NCBI GenBank assembly: GCA_007922305.1
Contig: ML677326.1
Location: 58,476,961 to 58,540,960, forward strand
Reading direction: 5' to 3'
Source: Dermatemys mawii
Taxonomy: Eukaryota > Chordata > Testudines > Dermatemydidae
Length of the DNA: 64,000 nt
Both the position numbers and the translations under genes were made by a program. This document shows, piece by piece, positions 10,131 through 22,345 of this stretch. Under the pieces are notes generated by a model. That model was not told the DNA's origin, made no database searches, and saw nothing but the letters and a program-made list of their open reading frames with translations. How positions within the stretch are numbered: position 1 is the stretch's first letter; every line of letters starts with the position of its first letter.

Positions 10131-12020
10131 AGACCATTTGTACCAGCCTAACTTTTGGAGATAGGGACAGAAAAACATTCACAGCTTTCTCTTTAACTAG
10201 AAAAGCACTTATTTAAATATAGAATCACTTTGAGGGAAGAATTGGTTTAAAATTGCTTGAAACTATGATTGTCTAACTCCAACTAGTCTTGAAAAGCTAA
10301 ACAACTATAAACTCAGATTCTATAATGTTCAAGCATCCCTACTGATAATTGTCCATTCCCTTCCTAGTGTCTTCGCAGACTGAAAAAAGAAAATAAACTA
10401 AGAGGAATTGTAGAAGTTTAAGACACATGGGAAAAAAATTTGTTCTTGGTCAGCTTGGTGTAAATCTGAAATGACCCCAAGAGACTTTCTAGTAATTAAT
10501 CTGTCAATCATCCAACCTGCCTATCTAGCTAGGACAGTGTGTTCATCACTGTCCTTTCTGAGTGCATAAGAATTTATACCTACGTAACCAGGAATAGAAC
10601 TTGATTCAAAGTCCATTAATTAATTGAAGACATTTCAACAGGACTATTTTAAACTTAATTATTCTGATTTCTATAAGGTATATGCACATTTAGTTTGTGT
10701 CCTTCCAATACTAGCTTGTAGCACACACACTGACTCTTACCACCACTGTCTTTTAAAATTATCTCTTTTAGCAGCCCTATCCAAAGCCTGTTAAAGTCAA
10801 TAGATTGACATCAATGATTTGTCAGGTCTTTTCTCCTTCCCTGCCACTTTCAGATAGCATTGCTTCAGTTTAACAAGCTATATATAACAGCATCTATATT
10901 CCACATGGGGGCATTTTTAGAAAATAATTTTAAAAAGTTACGCTGTGGACCTAGGGAAATGAAGAAAGGAAAGGAAAGAGATAGATCATGAAGGGGAAAG
11001 GGCAGCCTTGAATAACCGTGTATGTGAAAAAACAAACATTGTCCCTTCAGCACTAAGACGGAAAAGAGAACATACCAAACAGTAATGCCAGAGGCTACTT
11101 GCTACTAAACTTTTACAAAACTGATAAACATTATAATGTGAGAAGAATTCATATTTATAACCCATTGCTTTCCATTTGCTCATGTCATATTGTTGCTTAA
11201 ATTGAATTGGCTTGTGGGTATTTAGAAGGTTTTATGAGGATTACTTATCTTTTAGATATTTAGCTATTGACTTGTCTACATATTAGAAGCGTGGGGGGAA
11301 GGAGAGGGAAATCAGACAAACCTTTCCAAGTAATTAGTTATGCATTAGATAAGGATAAGTTGTTTTCTACAGCTGTACACTGAACCTCTTTTTTGATTTG
11401 GGATTCAAATTGACTCATAAATATTGAAATTATAAGCTTAAGGAAATGGTGTTTTTGATGCATGGCCTATTTTAAAGAATTAGTCCAATGGAGAGATTGC
11501 AGAAATAGTGTTGCTATTCTACTATGGCAGGACTTCTATTATTCTAATAGTATCTTGACCATACTAACAAAAAAAGGCCATATTATGGCTCTCATGCTAC
11601 TGTATAGTATTGCCTTAAGCCTATTACTGTATATTTCACAAAAGCTCATTGTTATAAATGTGTTCCTATGTGTTGTCTATTGTGTTGCACTTGTAAATCA
11701 TCTAACATCAGTCATCTTGGAATATTTCCCAGATCTGTAATATGAGATACATGTTAATGGTTTTGAATGTTTTAACCCTATTATACCACTGGATGGGAAA
11801 TAAATTCTGTACTTGAGTCCTACTTCTTGGAGGTCAGAACCTTTGCTCTCCTTTTTATGTGCTTGGAGACCTTTGTTGTTCATGACAATGAATGTTTCTC
11901 TTTCTATTGATTAGATTATGTCTCCTCCCACCTTCCCTCCTCTGTCCCCTGAGTAATTATGTCTTTTGGGTGAAACTGACTCTCCAGAGTAATCAGGCAT
12001 TCCGTGCAGAAATTTGCTGA
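10131..12020. other. No recognisable gene or repeat
   Basis: AT-rich sequence with short ORFs on both strands (up to 92 codons at 11462-11740, hydrophobic and low-complexity). Nothing nameable. Confidence 0.45.
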
Positions 12021-12026
12021 GATTGG

Positions 12027-12500
12027 TGTTGTTGCAAAAACTGCTTATTTCCTTTGGAGTTCAGTCCAATACACCTCAAAGGACAGGCATAACTCAGTAG
12101 ACTTCTGGAAAAACAAGCTTTATTGCAAGCAATAAGGAGTCAGAAGGGGTTATCACCCAAACAACTGGCCCACCTCAATACATGTGTGAGGATATTTTAT
12201 ACCCCTGTGTTGATAAGGGAGGGGGACTTTCAATCCACTTAGACAGGTGGGAACACTTAATGGCTATTACATCCATTGTTGGTCTTAATCTATTTCATTT
12301 ACATGTCTGGTAAACAGGAGGTTCAAAACACTTAGGGGTACTCAGACACTATGATGCCTGCACATCTGTGACAGGGTGAATGCAAGTTTAAAATGCATGT
12401 TAAACCAGGGGTCAATAGTACATATACAGGGAGTGAGATTATAAGTCTAAGGTTATTTTAAAATCATACTACAACATTCTAAGTTACATTTTCCTAACAA
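12027..12500 (-). mobile_element. ERV-type LTR (antisense)
   Basis: On the minus strand a TATA box (TATAAAA, plus positions 12195-12201) lies about 75 bases upstream of a poly(A) signal (AATAAA, plus 12119-12124) inside 'ttgcaataaagcttg', and a U5-like segment runs to a CA end at 12027. This spacing is the U3-R-U5 layout of a retroviral LTR. The U3 start near 12500 is uncertain and no clean duplication was found. No internal genes flank it. Confidence 0.6.
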
Positions 12501-12589
12501 TCATTTTCTTAACAGTGTGGGTGTGCAGATCCAACTAACTCAGAGACCTTTTGCACCCTCTGTGTAGAAATTCTAGTTTAGGCTCTATC

Positions 12590-12965
12590 ACATCTGCATC
12601 ACATTTTTGTCTCATGTTCAATTTGTGATCCACTAGAACCCCCCAATCTTTTCAGCAGTACTATCACCTGGCCATTTTGTAGTTGTGCATTTGATTTTTA
12701 ACTTTCTATGTGAAGAATTCAGATCAATCAGCCAATTTATCAAGATCCTTTTGATTTCTAATCTTAAATGCTTGCAATCCCTCCCAGCTTGGTGTCATGT
12801 ACATATTTTATAATCACACTCTCCAATCCATTATCCAAGTCAATCACAAAAATATTGAATAGTGCCTGACTCAGGAAAGACCAAAGATGGCATATAGGAA
12901 ACCTAGAAGACCCCCTAAAGGACTTTGAACTCCATGTTCCAATTAAATTATGCAGAAGGTCTCGC
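12590..12965 (-). mobile_element. CR1 LINE fragment (antisense, reverse-transcriptase region)
   Basis: The plus strand carries the antisense of the CR1 reverse-transcriptase segment around the catalytic Asp pair and downstream: 'caatttatcaagatcctttt', 'cttgcaatccctcccagctt', 'ggtgtcatgtacatatttta', then 'tccattatccaagtcaatca' and 'aaaaatattgaatagtgcc'. The segment corresponds to DTKLGG-x-A-S...DKLEK of the protein on the minus strand. Same subfamily wording as the plus-strand copy at 20550. Confidence 0.8.
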
Positions 12966-13439
12966 ACGTATACTCTGTATCAGAGTGAATTTCTGAGCCA
13001 AATGAACTTTCAATGGCTAATTATGTTATCTTTACCTTTTGTGAGATCCTTTGTTAAAATTTCATAGAACCTGTTGCAGTGTAGCACAATGACCTATGAC
13101 ATGTGCTAAATTTTATTATGTGTTAGATCACAGAAATGAGACATGCTCTGTCATGACCTCCTTTTATCAATTTTCTAATCCTTCCATTTCAAGATCGCTT
13201 CAGCTTTCTGGCACTGTGAATGAATAGATTCTGTGGAATGTCTAAATGAGTCTTTCTGACATAGGTCCTGCTATTTAATTTCATATCAAGCTGCCTCATT
13301 TTAGCTTTTTTTAAAAAAAATCTGCAGTATGCAAACTTAACTGACAATGTTGCTTTCTAACAGGTACAGGCTTTCAGCCACTAAGGTTTAAAATCTTTTA
13401 CCTCTGAGTGGATGTCAGGAATGGTCTAAAATAGAAAAT

Positions 13440-13662
13440 TAGGTCAGGCATGTGAAAAATCCACACCTTTGTGGCATAGTTAAGCCAGCCTCTCTCCCTG
13501 TATAGACAGCACTAAATGGACAGAATTCTTCTTTCAACCTAGCTACTACCTTTTGAGTAGATGTATTATCTACCTATGCTGAAGGTAGTGTCTACAATGA
13601 AGCGCCACAACTGTGCTGCTGTAACATTTAAATAGCTGTGTAGTGTAGACAAGTCCTCAGCC
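13440..13662 (-). mobile_element. Harbinger-type MITE fragment
   Basis: The right end on the plus strand is 'tagtgtagacaagtcctcag', which reverse-complements to CTGAGGACTTGTCTACACTA, the TTAGGGCTTGTCTACACT-type terminus of turtle PIF/Harbinger MITEs. Inward are the family's landmarks: 'gtgaaaaatccacaccttt', 'catagttaagccagcctc', 'agacagcactaaatggac' and 'agaattcttctttcaacct'. The opposite terminus is missing, so the copy is truncated at the left. Confidence 0.7.
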
Positions 13663-13669
13663 ACATTCC

Positions 13670-16600
13670 ACTCTTCTGACTTATTTCTGCACATTGTCCA
13701 TTGTGTGCTGTTATCCTCCTGCAGTGAAGTTTGTTTACAGAGATGTACCACAAATCATAGCAGAGCAAATGAATACAGTTAACAGTAAAATATTATTGCT
13801 TAAGACCCTTCCATCATTTCTCCTTTCTGATGGCTGATCTTTCTCTCTGCATTAAAAATAAGCTCCTCAGTTAGCACTTTCTTTTATTACTATTGAATAC
13901 TGTCAGCATCTGACTAATATCATTACACCTGATACAGAGGGTGATTAAAATACAGTGTTTTATGATGATCCCTGGAAAAATAACCCACAGTATATTCCAA
14001 CTTGTACTAGTTAGAATTGTAATTCATATAAAACTGATTCAATAGATTCTTTCCATCCTGAGAATATTAAACTCCAGCATCTTGTTAATATTGAACTGGT
14101 TTTAAAATTGGTTTAATGACTTATAAAGAAGTCATCAAACTGGGAACAGTGTCTGAGCTGTTTTATGGAATCAGAGTCAGATGTATTACATAGATCATCT
14201 AGTGCAGGATTGCTCCCTGCAATATAGTTTCTATTCTATGTGTAGCTTAATAATTGATTAGGAACTTCCAAGGCAAGTCTAAACTATAAACTAAAGGCCA
14301 GATTATGAACTGTATGGCACCATGTGCCAACTCAGGTGGAGAACCAATGGGCATATTAGGGGTGCACCAGGCTTCCCTCTTCACAATCAGCCAGTTTTGG
14401 TGTCTGGCTCAGAGGTGGCTATACCATGCCTCCTCCCCACAGCTTTTGCGGGTGGCAGTTTCCTCCCAGGATGCTAACAGGAAGCCATCCTTATGCTCAT
14501 GACATTGCAGGAACTGCATCTGTGCCTGGCTCCCATTCACAGATTGCTCCTTGCAAATTTCTGCTCATTATTTTATGTATCCACTTGATGACTGGTTATA
14601 ATTTGGCCCCCCAAAAGCTAGGTATTTATTTTAAGTGTTGATCAAAGCTTTGACTAACTGTTATTTGAACTAAACATCTCACCACACTTTTAGTTTTAGG
14701 TACTTTGGATTTACACTGTTATAACTGATGTCAGAATTTGTCTCTTTATATGCAGTGACAGGCCTTCCTTTGGTTAACGGATGGCTTCACATTCTGGCAG
14801 TAGCTCTTCTCTCCATGACACACATAATTTGGCGGTCCCTGACCTTGGTCTTTTTTAGGGATAGTCACAGAGTAGTTATTTTCCCCACAAATACTGCTTC
14901 AATTTTCTTCTCTTCTTAGAGGTGAACAAAATGTCCACACTGGTGTGCTCCCTTTGTTTTAAAATTGAAAAGGCAATCTGAGGCATTGTATACCAAAGGC
15001 ATCAAAATCACAGAGAACTCGAGGTCCTTCCCACGAGATGAATCAACACTGTGCATTTTCCTTGGTGATTTCCCATCCAAATATGAAACTGGCTTGACCC
15101 TAGACTGATCAAATACTGACTACACTACAACCTGCCTCCGTTAGCATGTCTGATCACATCACTGCCCAATGGGGAATGGAAGGAATTTTGGGTGCTAGTA
15201 GCTCTGATAAAAACCAGTTTGGTCTTCGGGTGTACCATTTCACTTTTAGCTTTGTTCATTTTCTCTGTAATAATTTGTGGAACAGCTCAATAAACATGCT
15301 TCACTTGGCACAACAGAGAATGTGGAAAGATCAAGCAGAAGACAGAATGTAGCTGAAGATTCTCTGTGCAACAGGTGTGATAGCTTTCGACTCTTGGTGG
15401 CTGGAAGCCCGCACACATTAGAAAGCAATGTATTGTCAGTTTGATTTGCATATTATGAATTAAAAATCACAAGCTAAAATGAACTAGCCAGACACGAAAA
15501 CAACTAGCAAGAATACACAGTCATACATATGCAGATAATTTCAAAAACACATATTAGTAATAGAAACCAGCCTTTCTACTGCATAGTTCCTTAGTGCAGC
15601 CTCATAGCAAATACCTTCCCAGTTACGGGCTATGGTAAACGTACCCCTGCTGTGTAAGATTTCCCAGAGGTTTAGGGAATAAAAGGCAATTTTAATTGTG
15701 CTCTTTACGGTGACGGATCATCTTTAATCTATCAATAATTCAGATTGGATAAAAATAAGAGAGAGAGGCAGAGAGTGAGCTGGATTCAGGCTGACACTTC
15801 CACCAGAACTGAAATTTTCAAATCATCAGGCTTAAAGAGAAAGAAAAGAGCTCTTGGAGTGAGGCTGTGTGGTTACAACAACAATAACAAAAAGATTATG
15901 AAACGGGAACAGGAAAATCACAAAGGCAATATCTAGAACAGGAAAATAGGTTACATTCAAAAACATGGCAGCTAACGTATTTTGACAAACATACTTCTAA
16001 AAACTCGTGTAGACAGACTTTGGCATCTTAAAACTTGTGGAGTGGTTATGATTACTAGTTAGACTCCTGCCTAAAGACTCACAAGCGTTAAAGGCACTAA
16101 CGCCGGTCCATGCTAGTGTTTCAAGATATGGTCATTAACATTTGTTATTTTACACATCTTTACACAATTTATTTTCCTAATCTAGACATGTCCAAATTGC
16201 TTTTGCAAAGGAGTGATTATAACCTCTAATGGATTTGGGAAATATTCAATAGATGCTTCATGAGAAGTTATTAGAGAGAACAAACACTTGTCTAAATACC
16301 TTTGAGGGGTATGCCTGGGATTGTAATGAACAAACTAACACCTTTGAGATCTAAAGATTTACAGACTATAACCAGGACAACCTCAGATGTGTGATATTGA
16401 CTGTTCGTTAGGCACTCAACACACACTGTCACAGGAAGGAGTAAAACTTTAATCTTTTGGAAGGGATAGAACTGTCTAAGATCCACTCTACCTTACTCAG
16501 GATCCCCAATCAAAAAATGAAACTCCTACCACAAGGCTTCCAGCTCAATGAGAATGCCTAATGACCAAGGGGAAAAAACAGGGTATTAAGGTGGCACCCC

Positions 16601-16700
16601 TAGAACTGGAAGAAATTTTTTGGATGGTGGTGATTACTGTGTGGTAATTAATGCAAATTTATTGATACAAACATTTCATAAATTTGGGGGAAAAAACTGC
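13670..16700. other. No recognisable gene or repeat
   Basis: Three kilobases of AT-rich DNA; ORFs are under 72 codons. A (CAA)n-like stretch, 'acaacaacaataacaaaaag', sits in the ORF at 15745-15936. Nothing nameable. Confidence 0.4.
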
Positions 16701-16734
16701 CAACTTCTGTTTGTGGCAATGCATCCATCCTCCC

Positions 16735-17040
16735 TGTCAAAACAAACAAAAATCAAGAAGTCAAAACAGTTCATTTAGGCATTTTCTGAACAAAATGTTT
16801 CATTTTTTTAATTTTGAAACTTTTGTTTCAAATTTCCTGATTTTTATATAAAATAATTCTACATCAGTAAACCCCCCCACACACTTGAAAGTTGACAAAA
16901 CATGTAACTCAGTCCAAAAGGAACATTTTCCACATTTTCAGTTTGCAAAAAAATTTGAAAATTTCCATTTTAGTTTGACCCAAAATGATTTTTCTGCTTT
17001 TTAAAACATGCCAGTGAACTGAAAAATCTGTTAGTCACAC
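16735..17040. repeat. AT-rich interspersed repeat ('gaccagctctat/ttttgaaatttcg' type)
   Basis: Runs such as 'gaacaaaatgtttcattt', 'tttgaaacttttgtttcaaa' and 'aaaaatttgaaaatttccat', then 'tttagtttgacccaaaatga', are wording of a common turtle AT-rich MITE-like repeat with self-complementary segments. Ends not resolved. Related to the copies at 40655 and 49313. Confidence 0.45.
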
Positions 17041-18929
17041 AGATCTAGGCACTCCCCCTTCTTTAATGTGGAACCATCCAATTTCAGATTTAGAAGCTCA
17101 AACCTGGAGATAGGGCTAGCGAAAATTGTGCAGAGGCTTTCGGTTATGGGAATGCAAATACAGAGAAACTTGGGGTTGAGTTTAGCCAGCTTCCTTGCTT
17201 CTAGGTGTGACCTTTCTGTAAAGAAATAACTTCTACAAATATAACACTGCATTCCTCGTAATACCTGATGTGGGCAAATCCAGTGGGGTAGGGAACATTC
17301 AAAATAAATTCTCCAAGATGACATTTCCTGGGAAATGGAGTACTTCATTATTAAGTAGTTGTCATGGCAGGACTGGAAAGTGAACTCTGTTGTTTAGTAT
17401 TAGATCATTGTAATTTGCTTTAGGATTTCTAACTCTACCAAGGACGTGTCTATCCAGCTAATGTGACACTCCCACTTTCTCATAAAAGGTGAGAAGAGAG
17501 GCCATCTACAGAACATTAGCAGCCCCAGGGCAGACAGAGTTTGAAATAGTACAGCAATTGTTTTGAAATGTAGGGTGGAAAGGGCTATGACATTACAAAA
17601 AGCTGTTAATTCTAAAAGATCTGTGACTACTTTAATGTGAATGTGGGTGCTTCCAAGCTTGCACATCTGCATCATAAACTTCTGAAAATGGTTCATAACA
17701 GCAATAATCCCAGAGAGATTTACCATTACTGCAGTTCCTGCCTGCTTTATAAGAATGTCTGTACTCTCATTCTAGCCTCAGGCCATCAGATAATAAACTG
17801 ATAATTACCAGCACATTCCTAGGGAACTGTTGCTTTATTATTGAAGGGGAATATGGGTAAAGCAAGGGATTTTCAAGAATGTCCTTACATAAAGACAAGC
17901 AGAAGTGGATTGCTTTCCAGCACAAATTTTGTGTTTGCAACTTCATTCATGCACAGCAAAGATCAAATAACCTCAGATTTGATAGGTAATTGTAAAGCAG
18001 TTTTGGGTGCTAATAGAAAACTGGCCAGGAATCAGCTGTTTAAATAAGTTAGCAGTTACAAAGTGGATGTAGAGTGCAGTGGCCCTATTATGAAACAGAA
18101 AGTTTTAGCTAACACCTTTTAGCACAGTTGCTCTTCATTTGCTCCTTCAGATCCTCTTTTATTTGCTGTTACCTCCAGTGGTTGCAAGATGTTTTTCATG
18201 AAAAAAAAGAGTGCACCTGTACTGCTTACAGAGGCAAAAGGCTAAAAAAGGCAGAGGGGGGTTGATTTTTTTCAAGAGCAACTCTGCATTGGCCTAATTA
18301 TATTCTCATTGACATCAACAGTAAAATGCAAATTTACTGCAACAGGAACAGTTAGGCCTATACTGATTACTCTTGGAAATCCCATCTGTCATCCTTTTTC
18401 CCCCTTAGAGATCATTTTTCTTCATAGTAATGACCAGTCCAACATATTTACCTTTACTAGCTTTCAGTTTCTCAGACTGAATACACCATTTGTCTCTTCA
18501 ATTCCATTAACTTTACTAATCTGCAATGATCTCATGTACTTGCAACTATTGTCTACAACAGGCTCCTCTTCAAATTCAAAAGTCATTGAAGAGGAGTGAG
18601 ATAGAGCTAATCCACAGATTGATGCTCATCAGGTAACTTGCAGTGCACAACTTGCTCCACTAACTTGCCTGTTCTATTTTCAGTTTGCATCATGATAACA
18701 CATGGTTTGGGTTTGCTGCAAACTGAGAGCATAGTGTTTTCCATGGGACCTTTGCTTCACTGCTGAGCAGCATTTGTTCTGGAATTGTTTCACTGTGAAT
18801 TTTGGGAACCTAGATAGGATCTAATTTCTTTAAAAATCCCATATTTCAGCTGGGTCTGTGCTATAGTTCCTTTCTGGACAGTTGCACACCATTTTCAGAT
18901 TATCTGCCAGTATGGACAAGCAATTGTCT
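17041..18929. other. No recognisable gene; may include the left flank of the Harbinger relic
   Basis: ORFs up to 108 codons on the minus strand (17031-17348 and 17400-17726) have no motifs. At 18290-18365 a short palindromic repeat ('cattgacatcaacagtaaaa') is present. I looked for the left terminus of the Harbinger element here and did not find one. Confidence 0.4.
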
Positions 18930-20034
18930 ATGCCGCTATGGTAGCGAGTGCAAATACACAGAGGCTGCTTGGGCTGTATTTCAGCAGTCAAACCTGGATG
19001 AATTCAGCAGTGGACTTCTCTTGTCACATCACCAAGCAGCAGCAGCTCCTCTGGCAGCAGGAAGATATTCTGCAGCAGTGGGAGCAAGATGAGGAAACCA
19101 GCGTGGGTTGGTGGGAAAGGATTGTTCTTCAAACCTGGGATGACCAGCAGTGGCAAGAGAACTTCAGGAGAGGGAGGGCTACCTTTTTTTCAGGGCTGCA
19201 CAGACCGGAGCTGCAGCAACAACATACTAACATGCGGTGCCCCATACCTGTGGATAAGTGGGTCACCATGTGGAAGCTGGCAACCCCATAATTTTACCAA
19301 TCTGTAGCCAACCAATTTAGTGAGAGCTCAGCTGCTGGGGACATTCTCATGCAGGTGTGCTATGCCATTGATAAGGTCCTGTCTAACTGAATCATAAAGC
19401 TATAATGGGGCAATTGATAGAACCCGTGTGCCTCTTCTTTGACACCCCTGCTTCCTGCCACCAGAGCACTGGATTTATACACAGAATGGGGTATTTGTCC
19501 ATTATGTTGCAAGGGCAGGTTGGTCACCAGGGCAGATTTATAGACATAAATGCAGGGTGGTGTGGCAGGATTCATGATTCCAGGATCTTCTGAAACTTGG
19601 TACTATTTAGATGAATGGAGAAAGGACTGTTTGCCTCCCAGGAGCCCCCTGGACACTAATGGGGTGGAGGTTGGTCTAGTTTTTCTGGGAGACCTGTGTA
19701 TTCATAAGTCACTTAGTTAAAATGTTCCTTCCCTTTGTCCAGCTGCAGAATGGTGGTCAAGTGTGCATTTGGCCATTTGAAAGGCAAATTGTGCTACTTT
19801 TAGAACAGACTGAAAGTTACAGAAAAAATGTCCCAACGATTATAACTGCATGTTGTGTTCTGCATTATATTTGTGAGAGCAAAGGAGAAAGCCTTAATGA
19901 TGGGTGGGGGGCAGAGGTGCTGAGACTTTCTCAGCAATTCAAGCATCCAAGTAGGCATTCTGTGGGAAATGCTAACACTCGGGGGAATGTTGTCAAGAAT
20001 GCCTATTGTTCATATTTTGAGGCTCATGCCTAAA
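18930..20034 (+). pseudogene. Harbinger transposase (HARBI1-like nuclease) pseudogene
   Basis: The DDE nuclease of a PIF/Harbinger transposon. The first block (18938-19291) ends WDDQQWQENFRRGRATF ... MRCPIPVDKWVTMWKLATP; past an in-frame stop (TAA at 19289-19291) it continues YQSVANQF ... DILMQVCYAIDKVL. About 70-100 bases are missing before GAID (first catalytic Asp at 19416-19418; the usual DGTH is DRTR). A second frame, from 19405, gives MGYLSIMLQGQVGHQGRF and GRIHDSRIF. The expected E of the RMVVE-x-AFG-x-LK motif is Lys (AAG at 19759-19761). After another frameshift the C-terminus reads PTIITACCVLHYICESKGES. At least two frameshifts, two or more stops, a deletion and the E-to-K change make it dead. 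The Myb-like partner gene lies convergent at 21.6-22.3 kb. Confidence 0.85.
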
Positions 20035-20061
20035 TGTTAGTCTGTGTGGGGAAGTGTTAAC

Positions 20062-20546
20062 ATAAAAATGGCCATAGTGGGTCAGACCAAAAGTCCATCT
20101 AGCCCAGCATCCTGTCTTCAGACAGTGGCCAATGCTAGGTGCCCCAGATGGAATGAACAGAACAGGTAATCATCAAGTGATCCATTCCCTGTCGCTCATT
20201 CCAGCTTCTTGCAAACAAAGGCTAGGGACACCATTCCTGCCCATCCTGGCTAATAAGTCCATCAATAGCTATCTTCCATGAATGTATCTAGTTCCTTTTT
20301 AAACCCTGTTATAGGCTTAGGCTTCACAATATCTTCTGGCAAAGAGTTCCAGAGGTTGACTGTGTGTTATATGAAGAAATACTTCCTTTTGTTTGTTTTA
20401 AATCTGCTGCCTATTAATTTCATTTGGTGACCCCTAGTTCTTGTGTTATGAGAAGGAGTAAACAACTCTTCCTTATTTACTTTCTCCGCATCAGTCATGA
20501 TTTATAGACCTCTAGCATATCCTCCTTAGTTGTCTATTTTCCAAGC
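20062..20546 (-). mobile_element. CR1 LINE 3' end (antisense)
   Basis: The plus strand begins with 'ggccatagtgggtcagacca' and 'aaagtccatctagcccagca', the antisense of the CR1 3' UTR, and runs through 'tttcatttggtgacccctag' and 'tccttatttactttctccgc' to 'ttttccaagctgaaa'. It is 5'-truncated at about 20546. It sits 28 bases after the transposase remnant and abuts a second CR1 in the opposite direction. Confidence 0.9.
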
Positions 20547-20549
20547 TGA

Positions 20550-21408
20550 AATATATAAAAGATGATACCAAACTGAAAGGAGTTGCAAGCACTTTGGAAG
20601 ACAGGATTAGAATTCAAAATGATCTTGACAAACTGGAAAAATGGTCTGAAAGTCAATAAGGACAAATGCAAAGTACTCACTTGAGAAGGAATAATGAATT
20701 GCACAAATACAGGATGAGAAATGATTGTGTAGGAATAAGTACTGCAAAAAAAAAGGGATCTTGGAGTTCTAGTGGATCACAAATTAAATATGAATCAACA
20801 ATGTAATACTGTTACAAAAAAACCCAAACATCATTCTGGGATGTATTCGCTGGAGCATTGTAAGAAAGACCCTAGAAATGATTCTTCCACGCTACTCAGC
20901 ACTGATAATGCTGTTCCAGTTCTGTGCACCACACTTCAGGAAAGATATGAACAAATTGGAGAAAATCCAAAAGCAAAGGAGAGCAACAAAAATGATTAAA
21001 GGTCTAGAAAACATGACAGCTGAGGAAATATTGGGGGAAAAAATGGTTTGTTTAGTTTGTAGAAGAGAAGACTGATTGGGGACATAATAAAGGTCTTCAA
21101 GTATGAAAAGATTGTCAAAAAGAGGGGGGGTGATAAATTGTTCTTATCCACCAAGGACAGGATAAAAAGTAATGGGCTTAAATTGCAGCAAGGGGGATTT
21201 AGGTTAGACCTTAGGAAAAGCTTCCTATCTTTTAGGATAGTAAAGCACTAGAACAAGTTACTTAGGGAGGTTGTAGAATCTTCGTCATTGGAGATTTTTA
21301 AGAACCAGTTAGATAAACACCTGTCAGTTAATAGTCCTGCTTCAGTACAGGGAACTGGACTAGATGAGCTATCCAGATCCCTACCAGTTCTACATTTCTA
21401 TTATTTTT
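20550..21408 (+). mobile_element. CR1 LINE 3' half (sense), head-to-head with the previous copy
   Basis: Starts with 'gatgataccaaactgaaagg' (DDTKLKG, the second part of the reverse-transcriptase F/Y-A-DD box) and runs through 'caaactggaaaaatggtctg', 'atcttggagttctagtggat', 'ttctgtgcaccacacttcag', 'ggtcttcaagtatgaaaag' to the 3' UTR 'actggactagatgagctatc' and the terminal 'tctacatttctatta'. The protein frame is broken by several stops and indels; the longest remaining ORF is 20878-21075. Different subfamily from its antisense neighbour. Confidence 0.9.
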
Positions 21409-21624
21409 AGCACTGGGGTATTGTGTATGGTATTGAAAGGGGAACATTCCCTCTATACTTCTGAAAATCTTAAGTCTCATTTCATCTTTATTTCAAGAAA
21501 TTTATGAGTGAAATGCAATGAATTATACTGGATGCTTTGTAAATGGTTTTTATTTTGAAAGGACACTAAAATATAAAATAAATTATGGAACCAATGCAGA
21601 AATAATATTTATTTGCAAATAAGT

Positions 21625-22345
21625 TTAACTAAGCAATCTATTAACTAATCTACCTTTAATGAATGCAACAGTGCAAACAAAATTGAAAGTGCAACAGTAA
21701 GAACATTGCAAACAAACAACTTTTGTGGAGGGGTGGAAGGGCAATGTTAAATTAACAGGTGCATATGCAAATCCTTCTGGCTCTTCTTGTCCAAATAAGC
21801 TCTGGTGTTGAGTGTCATGTCTCAAAATTGTCAGAGGCATTGTAGGGCTCATAAGAGCTGGGTTCCCAGATGCCAGTGTTCTTGGTGCCCAGAGATTGGT
21901 TCTGATACAAGAACATCTTATGGTGGTAGTTGCAAAGGTATAGCAGGGAGAAGTTGCTGCTGATATGAGTACCCAGTATGGTCCAGGGGCTGAAGGATAT
22001 AGCTGGATCCCAGATTACAGGATTACTGATAGAACAGCAGCATGTTTTGGAGGAAAGCATTCTGACTCAGGATGACTTTCGTGAGTTGCCTCTGCATCTC
22101 ACTGTTTTTTTTCCTGCTTTCCTTTGCCATGGTGATGCTGTCCTTGGCCATAGCCATACTGTCTCTAGCCACTGCAACTCTTTGCTTGATGACTGCCGTG
22201 ATATTCTGGGACAGCTGCATCTCTTTCCCCTCTGGGACCTGAGGTGCAGTCTCCACTTCTCAGCCAGTCTGGTTCCTCCCTGGGATTTTGCCATGAATTC
22301 TGAAAACAGCTCATCCCGAGTTGCCTTTTTCACTCCTTCAGGTTG
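21625..22345 (-). pseudogene. Harbinger ORF2 (Myb/SANT-type accessory protein) C-terminal remnant
   Basis: The minus strand encodes TRDELFSEFMAKSQGGTR (from 22333) and, one frame over, the repetitive helical tail RVAVARDSMAMAKDSITMAK (from 22256) followed by LTKVILSQNAFLQNMLLFYQ, then a Gly/Pro-rich end near 21840. The T-R-[DE]-[ED]-[LM]-F-x-E start and the 'R/M-A-x-A-[KR]-[DE]-S' coiled-coil tail are what I know from the DNA-binding partner encoded beside vertebrate Harbinger transposases. The expected N-terminal trihelix/Myb domain, which would lie at about 22400-22950, is not readable. Convergent with the transposase at 18.9-20.0 kb, the normal Harbinger arrangement. Frameshifted and inactive. 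Confidence 0.55.

Noticed and set aside
20062..21408. Twin-primed single CR1 insertion
   Set aside because: Both halves have their own 3' UTR, so two elements are needed.
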